From contig MU006113.1 of the NCBI GenBank assembly GCA_010093705.1, forward strand, positions 243,165 to 307,164: 64,000 nt of DNA, written 5' to 3'. The notes under the pieces are model-generated. The model saw only the letters and a program-made list of their open reading frames with translations, had not been told where the DNA came from and did no database searches. The DNA comes from Patellaria atrata CBS 101060 (lineage: Eukaryota > Ascomycota > Dothideomycetes > Patellariales > Patellariaceae). Of this stretch, positions 23,493 through 36,600 are shown one piece after another. Both the position numbers and the translations under genes were made by a program. Within the stretch, counting starts at the first letter, position 1. Each line of letters opens with the position of its first letter.

Positions 23493-24310
23493 TTTTTTTT
23501 TTTTTAAATCCATTGTATTGCGTTATCTACAATACTGCGCATGCAGCCTCTTGGGCTATGGCGCTACTCTTCTATCTACATAAATCCCTATTCTAGGGCA
23601 ATAATATGTCTAGTGAGAGTGTCTGGGGATTGAAGCTCCCCAGTTGGTCAAACTTTGCAGTTTAATCCAAGCATTAGAAAAACTGAACCAACTCCACTAT
23701 ATCCTTTGCTCTTCAATTCCCTGCATTATATAGCGATCTAGTTTTTCCCCTATGTTCTATTTATTTTAATTTGGTTCTTGTTCTTCTTCATTGATTTCTC
23801 TTTTATGTAGCAGCCAGTTAGCTGTTGAGATTTGTGTACTGTGTAAGTATTGGAAAAGTACTTCTTTGCCCTTCTCTGTACAAAAGAGTTTTATTAATGT
23901 TATTCTTGACTTTAGCTGCTTCTCCATGATTTTTCGTTCCTTGGAGTAATGTTTGCAGTGAAGAATCAGATGTCTTGGGGTTTGGATAAACCTGCAGTCT
24001 CCAAAACATTTCCCTTCAGTATCCTTTCCAATTCTCTTAAGGTATGACTTGAAGAAGCCTGCTCCATTCTTCAGCTGAAAGAATGCTGCTTGAGTCCTCT
24101 TTGGATATTTTGGGATTGATGATTTGGTTGAAATGAGATTGCTGCTCTATACACTTGGGTGTAATGCTTCCCTTGTCTTCTAGGGTTTGACATCCTCTGT
24201 GCCGCAGCATAAAGTTGATTTAAAAATGTTGGTGGTCAAAGCTCAAACTAATCTGATTGATTGATCCTCAAGATAGGTGGATTGAGCCCACTGCAGAGGC
24301 TATTTTCAGT
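23493..24310 (-). mobile_element. 5'-truncated LINE (3' end of ORF2 plus 3' UTR)
   Basis: Read on the minus strand, a peptide runs from about 24240 to 23760 with QAAFFQLKNGAGFFKSYLKR, then a Cys/His knuckle CFGDC-x7-H-x4-C (RHLILHC), as at the C-terminus of fungal Tad1-clade LINE reverse transcriptases. The knuckle is followed by about 100 residues, a roughly 270-bp untranslated tail and a poly(A) (T-run at 23493-23505 on the plus strand). Reading needs at least one frame change near 24000. Endonuclease and catalytic reverse-transcriptase parts are absent. The 5' limit is approximate and no target duplication was found. Its 3' ~130 bp match the insert at 14429-14748. Confidence 0.82.
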
Positions 24311-24789
24311 TACCCGAAGAACATGCATACTGTATTACGACGTCAGTTGTAAGAGATCAGATAGTCCATGAGTGTGAAACATGCCCGCTCTACGCATGCG
24401 TGTAGAACCCGAGCCCCTCCTGAATGGTCAGTTCCTCTAGTATTTCTAGAGTATCGCCAAGTCTCAGTTCGGTAGATATTGTTCTACCAGGAATATATAT
24501 TATGCTTTCCCCAGAGTTGGAAACACAGCATCTGCATACTTGTGTAGCTCGATTGTAACACCCGAGTTAATACACATCCTTTCAATAAATTAGTAAGATC
24601 ACAATCAGAGTTTGATAAACTCTCTCAGTCTACCGCCGCCCTCTAGTTCTATATTTATGTCCAGCGGGTTCCAGGCAATTAGAATTCCTCTCTCCGTCGG
24701 TTCTATCACTGCACGTCGTCTAGAAACAGTCTCTTTCTCTGAATACTTGTCTCTCTATAAAGCACTCTTGAGTTTTCAAGCCCAACCAG
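24311..24789. other. Intergenic region upstream of the SAT4-type gene
   Basis: About 480 bp that should hold the promoter of the membrane protein gene starting at 24790. The last 150 bp are pyrimidine-rich, typical of fungal leaders. No gene recognised. Confidence 0.4.
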
Positions 24790-26015
24790 ATGGGATCCCA
24801 ATTTCAACATGAATATCCAGCTCTGCATAACTCCCCGAGCGCAGCAAAGCAGATAACCATACTTCTTGTATTTGAGATATTTGCTATAATCGCTATTATC
24901 TTGAGGCTCTGGGCTCGAAGGATAAAGAAGATCTCTTTGGTATTCAACGATTACGTCTTATTGTGTGCTCTATTCTTCTTAACTGTAGCACTGGCGGTAG
25001 TCGGCTTCGTGTGTAAGCTCTTCCTAATAGCTAGCTGGCACTCCTTATTATCTAGATACTAATACCTCGAGAAAACCACAGCCGTCTTTTGGGCTGGTTC
25101 GGGCCAGCATATTAGAGATGTTGAACCGGGCCTCCGGAACCGCGTTCACATTACCTTTAGGGCAGGCCAAGTTCTTTGGGCTGCCGCAAATACCAGCGTC
25201 AGGTTGTCGATCCTCCACCTCTATCTCACTATCTTTCCCAGTCGCGTTTTCCGCAATGCATGTTACACTGTTATGATTGTTTGCATTTCCTTCTTCATCT
25301 CCGTCTTCTTGATAACGTTTCTGATGTGCCGTCCCGTTCAATTCAACTGGGATAGAACAATTCCTGGAGGTACTTGCGGAAACAGAATGGCAGGGTACAA
25401 TGCCACCTCTGCTACGAACCTTGTCATCGACTTTTTGGTCGTGACGATGCCGACGCCGCTGTTATGCGGTTTACACTTGCCAATTACAAAGAAAATACCG
25501 ATTATAATAATGTTTAGCTTGGGATATGTGTAAGTATTCTGCTTCTCTGGTGTCCTAAGGTATAGCCCCGTAATCTTATAATTTACTTGAGTATCATCTT
25601 TGCATTAATGGACTTGGTATTGTACTTTCGAGTCGATCTTATCTCAGACTACTGACATCAATCATATTTAAAACCCCACAGTATCTGCATAATCTCCCTA
25701 CTTCGCACCGTATACATCGCCAATATCGACCTCGCAGATTTCACCTACGCATCCGCTGACCTCGCAATCTGGTCTTTCCTCGAGCCGGCCCTCGGCGTCG
25801 TAAACGCCTCGCTTCCCGTGCTTCGTCCCGTGCTCGTTCGTATATCTGCTTCGCCAACGTTTACTTGGGCGCGGACTGCGATTTTTTCTTCTCGCCGCAC
25901 TAGTGTCGAGGATAGCGGGGGGACTAAATGGGGTAGTGGAAGTAGAGGGGAGGGCAGGGAGTTCAAGATATTGGTGGATTCTGTTGAACGGCCGTGCACC
26001 TTTGACAGTGTGTGA
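24790..26015 (+). CDS. SAT4/rhodopsin-domain fungal integral membrane protein
   Basis: Three exons (24790-25012, 25082-25529, 25682-26015) total 1005 nt, 334 residues. Membrane segments are plain: QITILLVFEIFAIIAIILRL, LLCALFFLTVALAVVGF, LWAAANTSVRLSILHLYL, CYTVMIVCISFFISVFLITF, NLVIDFLVVTMPTPLL and VCIISLLRTVYIANIDL, plus ADLAIWSFLEPALGVVNASLPVLRPVL, the family's last-helix block. These match the fungal SAT4/rhodopsin-domain family of seven-helix proteins, often next to CFEM domains; most have no known function. There is no CFEM domain here. The final ~60 residues are hydrophilic. An acidic open frame continues after the stop (26028-26243) in another phase and resembles the usual acidic tail, so the annotated end may be shortened. 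Confidence 0.8.
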
Positions 26016-26754
26016 GAGGTTGGGGAAGTGGGTATGGTAGAGAGGGAATATGATGAGAGCGCGAGAGATCAGAATGGGAGCAGGAATGGCGATGGAAATA
26101 GGGAGAGTGATATCCAGAATACAAACCTTGGCAGTGGACGCGGAGGAGAGGAGAGTGAGACGAGAATGATCTGCTCTATAGATATAATGTTAATCTATGC
26201 GGGGTTTCTAGGGGTAATGGAATACATGTTTAGCATTCGATGATAACGTATCTCGACTAGGCGGTTCTCAGATCAAGGTGTCACGTTCACTTAAGACGTT
26301 TTGCTGTCGAGGATTAGAGTTTGTACATAATTCCTTTATTGTAGAAATACTGGTTTTATAGTATTCTAGACGTCTTTGAGACTGTGCATCTTCTTAACTT
26401 ACGATCTTGTTCCGCAACTTCAGTCTAAATTTAGAGAGAAGTGGATCCCGTAACAACACCAATAGGGGTTTTAACTTCCCACTCTGGTGGAAAGATTAGA
26501 GTCAAAGGTATACCGGCTGTTAGAAACTTACAGCGGAGTAGACGGGGGCTTGTATGAATGAACTTCCCATGGCTTACCGCAATCATGGCCAAGATGAACA
26601 GGGTTTCCTAAATAAAGTTAGCTCGTTACAATGCTGATAGAACTTGACCCATGTCCGTCTAATATCTTAGCAGAAGCAAATTAAGGTAGTCAACGGAGCT
26701 ACTCTCCGCACCTTCTCCCTGACAGCGAAGGTTCCCGTCTTACAAGTCAATAAG
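26016..26754. other. Spacer between the SAT4-type and APH-type genes
   Basis: About 740 bp. The first 230 bp hold an open acidic frame that may be former or alternative C-terminal coding sequence of the upstream gene. The rest would be its 3' region and the promoter of the kinase-like gene. No other feature seen. Confidence 0.4.
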
Positions 26755-27864
26755 ATGCCACTGATCTCAAAGGTAAATCTGAACCAGAAGGTACTGGCAA
26801 ACTTCAAGCGTGACAGTGAAAGGTTCATGACTCTAGCGCCGGAAGGTAACCTTCAAGGACTGCTCCAAAAATATTCTCGTATTTATGCTGCGGCCATAGA
26901 GAGACGTAAGGAACGGAATCCTGAGGATGGTGAAAGTGGGTGACCTACATTTAAGTGTAGTAGAATCCACTGATATGTCTTTAGGGAATGTAGAACGTCC
27001 AACTCCTCCAATCAAGAGTGAAACGTGCTTAGGAATCATCCGTCGGCCATTTGCCCAGGAAGTTCACGAAGCGCTTGGGTTTGAAGGCCACGAGACTCTG
27101 GACATAGCAGGACCGCAGTCTGTCCTTGACAAAGGAAAAAAGTTACATAATTATGGAACCACCGTCACGTTGATAGACCGTAACGTTGTTGTCAAAGCTG
27201 GCTGCGACCTCGATCTGGCGGAGGCTTTGATGATGGATCATATCAGCCAAAACACCCACGACATTCCCTTGCTAAAGCATTTGGGCTCTGTCACCAGCCA
27301 ACGGATGACTTATATCTTCATGAGCTCCATTCCAGGGAAATCCCTACGGGAACCATGGCCTACGCTTGAGAAAGAACAAAAGCTGGCCCTTCGCGATCAA
27401 CTTAGCCAAATTTTCCGACTTTAAGGCAATTACCATTATTGCTCTACGGGATTGGAGGGGGAAGTTCCTCAATTTGTAAAGACACAAGACGGAACATGCG
27501 GTACAGTTCTGATTCTGTGGAAACACAACACGAGTTCAACAAGTTTCTCCTCTCGACGGTGAAGCCACGATACTCCAGAACGTACGTCGAATTTGTAAGA
27601 GAGAAATGCTTGGAAACACACCAACGCATAGTTCTAACTCATGGAGACCTTGCACCAAGGAACATTTTGGTGAGGAATGAAGAAGATCGCATTCGCATCA
27701 CTGGGTTCGTAGACTGGGAACTGTCTGGTAATTATCTGGAGTATTGGGAGTTCGTTAAGTTACTAAATACTGTGTCTTCCATTGAAAATGATGATTGGTG
27801 TTTATTTCTGCCCGAGGACGGATTGGAAGTCACCCACGCCACTGGGCGGTCGGTGCTATTATAG
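26755..27864 (+). pseudogene. APH-family phosphotransferase-like gene with a frame break
   Basis: Start ATG at 26755. A 55-bp intron (26930-26984, GTGAAA donor) joins two exons in frame, giving the ATP-binding half with TVTLIDRNVVVKAG and YIFMSSIPGKSL (hinge). After QLSQIF near 27415 the frame shifts by one and the catalytic half continues with YGIGGGSSSICKDTRR, IVLTHGDLAPRNILV (the H-G-D-x4-N catalytic loop) and ITGFVDWELSGN (the metal-binding Asp). The family transfers phosphate to small molecules or is uncharacterised in fungi. Both halves keep their key residues, so either the break is recent or it is an assembly error. A second shift may affect the last 30 residues, which end abruptly. 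Confidence 0.75.
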
Positions 27865-30147
27865 ACATGATGATATCATGAGAGCTATTCGAGCCCAGTT
27901 GCTCGAAGACAGTCACTTATCCACGGGGACGTGTGCATCCCCCAATACAGTTTAGAACCCTGGAGTCAAGTGAATCGTCCTGATGCAATCACTCTTGGAT
28001 TAGACCCTACATTTGGCGCAGCTTCAATAACTAGAATAGAGGGATTTCCATCTTCAATAAACGGTTTGCAAGCACAAGGCAAGCAGTTCCTCCACCAGCT
28101 CATATAACAATGATGACATCATGATAGTAATTATTCATCCTAAATGATCGTTTTGAATACATGACGAGGTCGCTGCTTCAGCACGAACCATGCACTGAAA
28201 TAATCCAAAAACTGGCCAAAGGAAGCGTGATATGAGAAGATACATCAGCGATCGATGAACGCGCAACGCACAGCGATATAGGATCAATACCGTCTGCAAC
28301 ACACCGAGACAGAAATTGAAAGGTACTGTGTAAGTATGGTTACTGGCATCCATTGGAATAGCATTTCTACGCTTTTACTAAGCTAAAAAGTATCCGCGCA
28401 CCTCAGGATCTTGGTTGAGTCTTGTAGAAGGACGGTAAGGTTCATGCTGACAGCAGGACATATCGGGTAAGCGAATCAGATAGAAGATCGTAGGGTTGGT
28501 AGTAAGGAGATATGTTGTGTGAGGAGTGCCGAAAGAGACACGATTGTTCTATATACAACCTTGCCTTATACAGTACGGGAAACGCTAAGGTAAGATACGA
28601 ATAGGCAAGAATAAGGTATCAATACCATAGCGAAAAAAGTACGGGTATTGGGTTACTTTAATACTTCCCACCTTACGGGACGTATAGAACTCCTATCATA
28701 GAGCAATCAATAATCTCCGATCATTAGCATACCCGTCCGATCAACGTCTTCATATGAGAATTGACCCAATCCAGTTCCAACTCAAGAATGGTGACCTCCT
28801 AAATGAAAAACTGGCTGTATTCTTACCCTGAACCATGCCTATAGAATGCGATACTATCGACTACTCGGATGCTCCATGTACTGTTACTACTGTACTGAAC
28901 ATTAAGCGACCGCGAAAAGCAACCGAATCAGTACCTAAACCAAAACAACACTGGTTTCCCCGGCAACGAACACGAACAACACCGTATCGCACCCGGGACT
29001 TATATTCCATGCCTTCGATTCTCATATCGTGGTTGTGCAACCTCTGATTGTGATCCCAGAGCCAGAGTGTGATTGCTTCGGTGATGTTGTCCTGGTATGC
29101 CTGCATTATTCAATAGTCCTCAGGCGTTGCATAACAGTGGGGGACTTTGGGCGAGGGAGTTCCTCCACCGAAGATGCGTCGTGGGCCTCGCCACGTAACC
29201 TTGTTGCTGGAGGAATAACGGCTCTCTTCTGCGCTTTCTCCCATGCCTCTCCTCGTAGCTCGGATTCCTCGGATTCTGCTAACACGGCTGCCCTATGCTC
29301 TCCTTGGCGCACTCGGTTTTGCAACGCTTGCCTCTTTACCTCGTCAAGGCCGATGTCGTCGAGAGGGGTGGTCTCGTTTCGACGGGTGGCTTCTTCCACA
29401 CCGGCACTGCAGATATGATTGGTGAGATAGCAATATACCTCCTTACCTACCTAGCTACTCAGCCAAGTTCAATGGGGAAATTAGTTCGGGTCTTGATGTT
29501 CGTGTATGATTTTCACAAACGTCTAGTACGTGGGTTCCGCGTTTGGTAGGCCTGGCTCTCCGTGCCGTTGGGATTTGATTATCGTGGGGTATGGACAGAG
29601 TAACAGGACAACCGACTCCACGGCATACCAATACAGAAGTTGTTTTGTTGAGCAAGCGTACAAAGACCAGAGGGGGGTTGTTAATAGTGCACGGAGACGA
29701 AGACCGGAGCTTAGAGTCACCCAGAAAGGCAATGGTACAAAAAGGAATAATCCCACGAGAAGACGAAAATTTCAATCTTTAACACGTCGTCTCCCTCTCA
29801 ATTATCGAGTATTAAGTGCCCGTGTCTGTACAGCACCTGTACTGTACACACATACTCCGATATAAAACACATGAACATGAAGTGAAATCCCGTCGCAACT
29901 CATGCTATCCAAATGTGTGACGCCCTAAAGGCACGAAACGATGTAACAGGTGGTAAAAGATGGAAAAGAATACCGATACACCACCTTTTTTTTTTTTCCA
30001 AACGTAAAAGAATATCCCGTTAGAACATGTATAGGTATCATATCCGCATGAGTCCATCTATCATCACCTTACCCCTGTCTCCACATGGTCTCCTTAATTT
30101 CCAACTCCGCCACGCATTCAAAGCTCGTTATTTCCTCATTCCCCCAT
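27865..30147. other. Gene-poor region upstream of the Rom2 3' end
   Basis: About 2.3 kb. Open frames occur on the minus strand at 29399-29106 (Glu/Arg-rich, 97 residues, no ATG at its listed start) and 28353-28135 (ATG start, hydrophobic middle), and on the plus strand at 28835-29047. None could be assigned to a family or joined to another with a convincing splice. They may be remnants or an unrecognised small gene. GTACTGTAC lies at 29839-29847. Confidence 0.35.
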
Positions 30148-33100
30148 CTACTCCTTCTGATTCTCATTAAGCAACAACTCGACCACGATCTGTAACTTCT
30201 CGATCTCCGGGTGTTGCAGAGCCAACTTAATCGTCCTATTCCCCGCCGTACCTCCACTCAACGCATCATCTAAACACCTCACATCCCTGCCCGCAATAAC
30301 CTGTCTCAATCTTCCATTTTGGGCATTCCTAATCTCCACGAAATCCGGATCGAACAGGAGGACAAAAGGCCCATAGAGCGCCGCGCCCTTTGCCTTGCCC
30401 ACGAACTCCATGACCACCGACCGGCTAATCTCGCCGTGTTTGTTGACGTAAACGGCGCACTCTTCGTAGCAGAGCAGGAATTCTTGCTCCGAAAGGCGGA
30501 ACATGCCAAGAGGGTTGAGGTTGTTGAGGCGGGTCGCTATGCTCGCGACGGCGGGCGCTTTTAGGTCCGGGACGGACCACGGCTGCTTTTTGTCGAGAGT
30601 GAGGACTTCAAAGCCTTTGGAGGTGCTGACGGCGAGCGAGGAGTTGTACAGGTTGATGCCGAAGCATTCGGCGGGGATGTAGAATTCGTCGTAGTCGCGG
30701 AAGAACTCGGTGCGGCCGGAGCGGAGGAAGGAGCGGGATTTCTTTTCCGTGGATTTCTGGTAGACGGGTTCGAGGACCTTGAAGGTTGAGGAAAGACCTT
30801 CCCGTTTCTTGTAAAAGACTAGGGTACGGTCTTTCATCCTCCCTGTTGCAAAGAAGCCGATATCCCGGTTGCCAGATAGTTTCTGGGGTGCTTTTCGAGC
30901 TGAATCGTTACCTGGGGGTACGCCACCAACGGGGCACACGACATCTAAGTGATACGCTATTAATGATTTGTCGGAAATTAGTAAGAACAGTTGAAAATCT
31001 TCTAAAACGGCGACTTGTGTGACGCGTGGTATGGGAATAGCCTTGGTTAAAAGTTAGCTTGTGGTGTGTGATTATGTTGTATGCACTTACCCTTGACCAT
31101 CCTCTCGGGTTCTCCGTCTCAGAGATGTAGACACCAAAATCCGTACCAACAGCAACCATCTGCTTACCATACGGTTGATTGAAAGCGGTAGCGCAATTGA
31201 CCTTTGCCCTGCAGATCGGACCGGGCCTGCCGGAGTTGACAAACAGCCGCTCGACCTCGTCAACAGCACGATCGAGGGGTGTTCCCTTGATAGTCGGTAT
31301 CTTCTGCCCCGTTACACTGCTCTCATACGCAAAGGCTGAATCAGCCATAACTCTCAACCGGAACGGTTCTGCATTCTGTGAAAATAGGGATGCGGCATGT
31401 TTCGTTTTGGCTTCCCTAATCTTGTCACACCAATCCTGACGATTAGAGGCAGATTGCGAAAATAACGTGTAAGTCTCTTTCCCGAGATGTTTCACCCTGA
31501 AGGGATACAGGATCTTGTCATCATCCTTACTGTTGGACGTAGTCAAGGTTTTCCCCGAGTTTTGAGTGTTGGTTGAACCTAGTGATGACGAAGTGTTTGT
31601 GTGCTGAAGATTGCCTGGAACCGGACTCGGATTGCCTGGTCTCCCTAATCGTGGGTCACCGCCGGTTGCGTTGGCGCTGACGAATCCCTTGACAGCAGAC
31701 TTGACTACCGGAGGATCGTTTTCGCTCTCAAGTACTAGCAATTCCATCGGGATAGGTAACCTTGAGACATCGTACCTCTCAGATTTCAAGCCTGCGTCAA
31801 CGTCTCGATGCTGGACCATCTTTGCCAATACCAGGTAGTGGTCGAACAATAGCGCGTGTGTTTCAAGCCAGGTGAATCTATTGCCTCCCATCCGTTGAAG
31901 GTCCCCTCTGAAGATAAGTTCGCGGCCTAGATGATCAAGATTTAACTCGACTTGATGCATTCCCGGACGCAGGATGAGTTTCGATTGGAGATCTCTCAAA
32001 TCAACCTTTCTCCCCATTTCCGCAACACGGGCATCACACTCCATAGTCACGGCTTTGATCTCTTCGATGGCTATCTGAAGGTTTTTCTTTTCCTCGCTTT
32101 CATGTATAGTTTTATGCAACACGGCATTTAGAAGAAGTCCGTAACGTTGCAGTCGGGTAATAGGTGATTTGAGATAATTATCCCAACCAAGTTTGTTCGA
32201 CATTTTGTTCCCGCGAGTTTGATCCAGGAAGCTGCGGAACAACATATTTCGGTCTGCTTCTTGCCGGATCTGGAAGTCTGCCGAGGGGTAGGCTGCAGCG
32301 TATTCGATGTATGCGTGTTTCGCTTTGCGAATCCATTCCCTAAATATATCGCTATATCCAACAAGCCAAGGTCCCTGCTCTTGCTGTCGATATTTCATCT
32401 GCGGAAGTAAATGGTCCTCATTCGCTTTTCGCACAGCGTCAACCTTACCAAACACATCTTTGATGAAACCGTCAAGTTTCCTAGGAGGTATCACGGGAGG
32501 TTGTGCCCTCAGGAGGGAATCACGGTACAATACCTGAAGTACGTTGAGGGAATCCATGAAGCTGTCCTCACCTTGCACGATCTCATGCAAGATATTCTGT
32601 CGCTCTATCTCCTTCTTGTCTGCATTTTCGACGTCCTCCTTTTTAAGTTTATAGAATGTGGCCCAATCGTCAAGCCTCTTCAAATGCGGCTGCGCTTGAA
32701 GGTCAATTTTCTTCAAAGTCCTTTGACAATGATAAGAATAACATCTACCGGCTGTGCTGTAGTTGTGCAATCTTGATGAATAGCAACCGGACCCCGTGAG
32801 CTGGAATACCACGCCGGTCATGGTCATTGCAGTAAACTTCAACCATTCCTCCTCGTGAACCAACGTTCCCGCATCGTACATGTCCTTGACGATTCGCGCA
32901 CTGAGGGTCTCGGCATCAGCAATATTCATTGTAGGGACCTTGTAAGTAAACAGAGCCACTAAGCCCTCCAGAAGAGCAGATTCCTTGAGATATTCCTCAC
33001 CCTCGGCCAAGCTCCTCAACCACGAGATGATCGCGCTCAACGCCCAAGGCTCCATGCACTTCTTGAAATCGCTTGGTGTGAGTTTGGCCGGATTGAACCG

Positions 33101-35332
33101 TTTCCCAGGAGCGATTAGAGGCAAGTCTAAAGCTACTGCGCTCACACTAGATGGTGTGACTGTTTCGGCACCACTATCATTATTCTGGTACTGAGACTGT
33201 CTGATCTGCTGTTGCCTTAGTCGACGTTCTTGTCTTTCTTCCGCGTCCGTTTTTGATCGGATCGGAGTCATCGCCGGAGGAACAGTGCTATGACTGAGTA
33301 AGGATGTAGACCTTGGGACTATGGTATTTGCTGGACCAGTAATGTATTGGTTGTACTGATTTGGTGCAGCAGGATAGGGAGCAACGGATCCTTGGCTGTA
33401 ATAGCCACCTTGGGATGCGTATGGATGGGGCGCTTCCCCTGCTGGAGGAGGTGGTAACGGTCGATTTTGCGACATACCAGGATGATAAAACATATCTGGC
33501 AAATCGCCTGTTCCTGAAGCGCTGTGGTCATCCAGAAAATCTTTCTCATCGCCTTCATCATAGCTCAACCGCCGACCATGAGCGCTGGGTTCAGAAAGTC
33601 CACCAGTTCCAAAGGTATCAACCCGCGCAGGTGCATTGTTGAAAGGAGGAAATGGGTGGATCGAGCCCATGCCATAGTCATTAGGTTCCTCTCTATCCGA
33701 CCTTCGCTGCGATCCAGATGAGGATATCGTACGAGTAGCCTCATTTACATTGCTGTGTGTGCTAGCAAGCTGCGCAGGCTGCCCACCGTACGACAGGTGC
33801 CCTCCATACCCACCTCCTAATGCGCTGAGGTCACCCAGTACTTGGTAGTCACTATCGCTTCCGGAAACTGGATTTTCTTGTGGTGTTGACTGAGGTTGAG
33901 CAACATAGGAACTAAAGAGCGTGGTCCCTCCACTCTGTCTTCGGGCTTCATCCGCCGCTTCTTGTTCCTCCGCAGCTTGCATAGCAGCCAGACCCGCAGC
34001 TGCTTCAATATCACTTTCGTCACTGTAGTTGTAGGTATCATACTGTGTCAGGTTCGGCGAAAGATGTCCGTTTGTAAGTCTCCCATTCCCCCCTTCCGAT
34101 CCGCGATGCCCAGAGGATGTGTACGACTGCTGAGAGTAGTTGCGGTTATCCACATAAGTCTGGTTGAGCTCAATCCTAGGGCTGGGTTCCGTGGCGGTTC
34201 CTGCATGCAGTACGGCGTTTTCCACTTGGTTGAAGAGGTCATCCTGCGATATAGACTCATCTTCACGACTGTTCGTGTATCTCGCACCGTTCGGATGGCC
34301 GAAATAGTCACTTTCACTATCTGATTCTCGGGGCGGAGGGGGAAGAGGTCGCCTTGTAGTCGCTGATCGCTGAGGGGATTGGGAATGTTGAGGGGGTGGA
34401 GGGCCAGGGGTTGGGGGTAGCGGGTTTGCCGAACTATACGGTTGAGCTGATGAACTATAGTTACTCTGGCTGGATGATCCATGCCGAGAGTCTCGCCCTT
34501 GATGTGTAGGTGGTGACGGTAACGCATTGGAGACCGTAGCATCGGCATCAGGATATGGATATAATGTCTGGGGTTGAGATGGATGTCTTGCAGGAGATGG
34601 TCCAGTACTTCCAGGAGGCGCAACAGGAGGGGAGTATGTGGTCCTATACGGCAGTTGAGACAGACCACTTTGAGGTTGGCCGTATATAGACGTCTGAGAA
34701 TGTTGCCGAGGGCCATATTGTGATTGTGTTCTACCACCTCCGAACTGTTGCTGTGCTAGCGGTGGGGTCGAATATTGTTGCTGCGGTGGGGATGGAAAAC
34801 CAGTTGAGGGGGAATATGCGTTTGGGGAGAACCCATAAGGATGACTTGCTGTTGTATTTGACCTATGCACATTGGCGTCAGTATAAGCAGCAGGGTTGTA
34901 TGGCTGAGGATTGATTGTTTGTGTCCTAACGACGCCTCCGAACGTTTGGGGGTTGGGTTGAGGAATTGGTTGCGCATAGAGTGCTGGATTATAGGCCGCT
35001 TGTGATGTCTGAGGGGATTGGTTACGATATTGCTGTCCGTATCCGGGGCCGACAGAAGTTTGTATTTGGGAAACACCACCACCACCACCACCACCTAGGA
35101 AGAGTTCGTCCGTAGCCCGTGCAGTTACCGATCCACTCCTTTCAGCACTAGAATAGCCGTAGCCAGTTTGTGAACCACCATTAGCTCCAGCCGACATGTC
35201 ATCACCTTGATCGAAGCTTGAGGTCCTACGCATGTACTGTGCTTGATTCTGATACTGTTGAGGTTGAGGCGCCTGTGAAGGAGCGGTTCCATTATTGTAA
35301 TATGGGTACTGGCCGTTCTGATAATACGACAT
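30148..35332 (-). CDS. rom2: Rho1 guanine nucleotide exchange factor (Rom2 type)
   Basis: Two exons (35332-31091, 31041-30148) separated by a 49-bp intron give 5136 nt, 1711 residues. The long N-terminus is Gln/Ser/Pro/Tyr-rich, with a Gly tract from a CCA repeat at 35073-35095. A DEP-like region lies at about 757-850. It is followed by a DH (RhoGEF) domain at about 910-1100 (HEIVQGEDSFMDSLNVLQ to RLQRYGLLLNAVLHKT), a PH domain at about 1110-1305, and a C-terminal CNH domain at about 1340-1690 (starting GPICRAKVNCATAF, continuing PRVTQVAVLEDFQLFLLISD). This order matches yeast Rom1/Rom2, which activate Rho1 in the cell-wall integrity pathway at the plasma membrane. The intron sits inside the CNH domain; reading through it gives a false extension. 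Confidence 0.95.
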
Positions 35333-36600
35333 TGTGAATGGGAAGGATATGCGCCAGGCCTAAAGAATGTCGGTCGAAATCTAGGTGTCCGCCCGCGGGT
35401 TAATAAATAGTTATGAAAGTATGTGATGGCAGCGCCTTGAGGGCGAGACCTTAATCAGGTTGCGGATTTGGCTGCATCTGCTTTGCCTAGAGGCGTAAAA
35501 GGAGGGTGCGAATTGAGAGCGAATATGCATTCAAAGGCTGCGGCGATAAGTGATGATCGATATAGTAGGCTAGGTGACGGTTCGCGATATCGAGGGTACT
35601 ATGCGGCTTCAAGGAGCAGGTATATCCGTATTGGAGGGCGATAAATGCAGGTGGTCAGTATGTGTGACTGCGATTATTATCGGTAGTAAATATGGCGATA
35701 GGTCTTCGAGCTGGTGGAAGAGGGAACGTTAGGGTCGAAGTGTTTGCTGTGTCGTCTCACTTATTCAGGGCTTGGTGGGCTTCACAGAACAGTTCGAGAC
35801 TCAGCCCAAGTCGCTTTCTAGCCGATGAGAACCCGAGCACCCCATCACCTTCATCAGAATTCACATCTATCATTGCGTCGTGTGAATAAGTATCATTGGC
35901 TATAACCGACGCTGTGGTAGATATAATTTTGTTACTATATGGATTCCTACTAACGCAAGGGACATTCCTCCTCGTGGTTGGGCTACGACAGAATTATGTT
36001 ACCCCTCGTGGCCTTGTTTCTAAATACAGAAACACCCACCACTCCATCATATAGGTATGCATATGTATCGGTCGCGATTATGAACTGGGAAATCTACAAG
36101 GCTTGAGCACGGGAATGGCTTTACACTCAAGATGCAACATGTTGATAGCATTCACAACAATGTAATCAAAGGTAAGGTAGATTTGACATTGGGATGGACG
36201 AGAAGCTAATAATACAAGATCACAAAGCAGTGGGAGAACCACAAGATATCTATACTTGGAGTCTCCAAATTGATTCAGAAACACCGGCTCCACCAGCTCC
36301 ATATTGCCCCTATCGTACAGTGCAACTCAACTACAAATACAAATCTTGACATCCATTATCATCAATACGTTTCCAGGTTTTCAATGCTATATTGTACAAA
36401 AGAGGTAAATAACAAAAGAAGACAATTATCTGAAAGTATTGGTTACAGCACCATAAAGCAATCCCCATAGTATTATAGATCGCTCAGGGGTATTCGTTGA
36501 TTTTGCAAACATCACAATTAGAAAGATGTATGCTTATTAGATATGGTCATGGCCTATCCATCCAGTTAGCCACCATATAAAACTCTACAGGATACGACTT
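35333..36600. other. Rom2 upstream region
   Basis: About 1.27 kb between the Rom2 start and the 3' end of a small minus-strand gene. It should contain the Rom2 promoter and leader. No gene, repeat or RNA recognised. Confidence 0.4.

Noticed and set aside
29106-29399. Glu/Arg-rich minus-strand frame as a gene
   Set aside because: Composition is protein-like, but there is no ATG start, no convincing splice to neighbouring frames and no family match.
33817-34737. Open frames antisense to or in other frames of the Rom2 N-terminus
   Set aside because: Low-complexity coding sequence leaves alternate frames open; no family resemblance.
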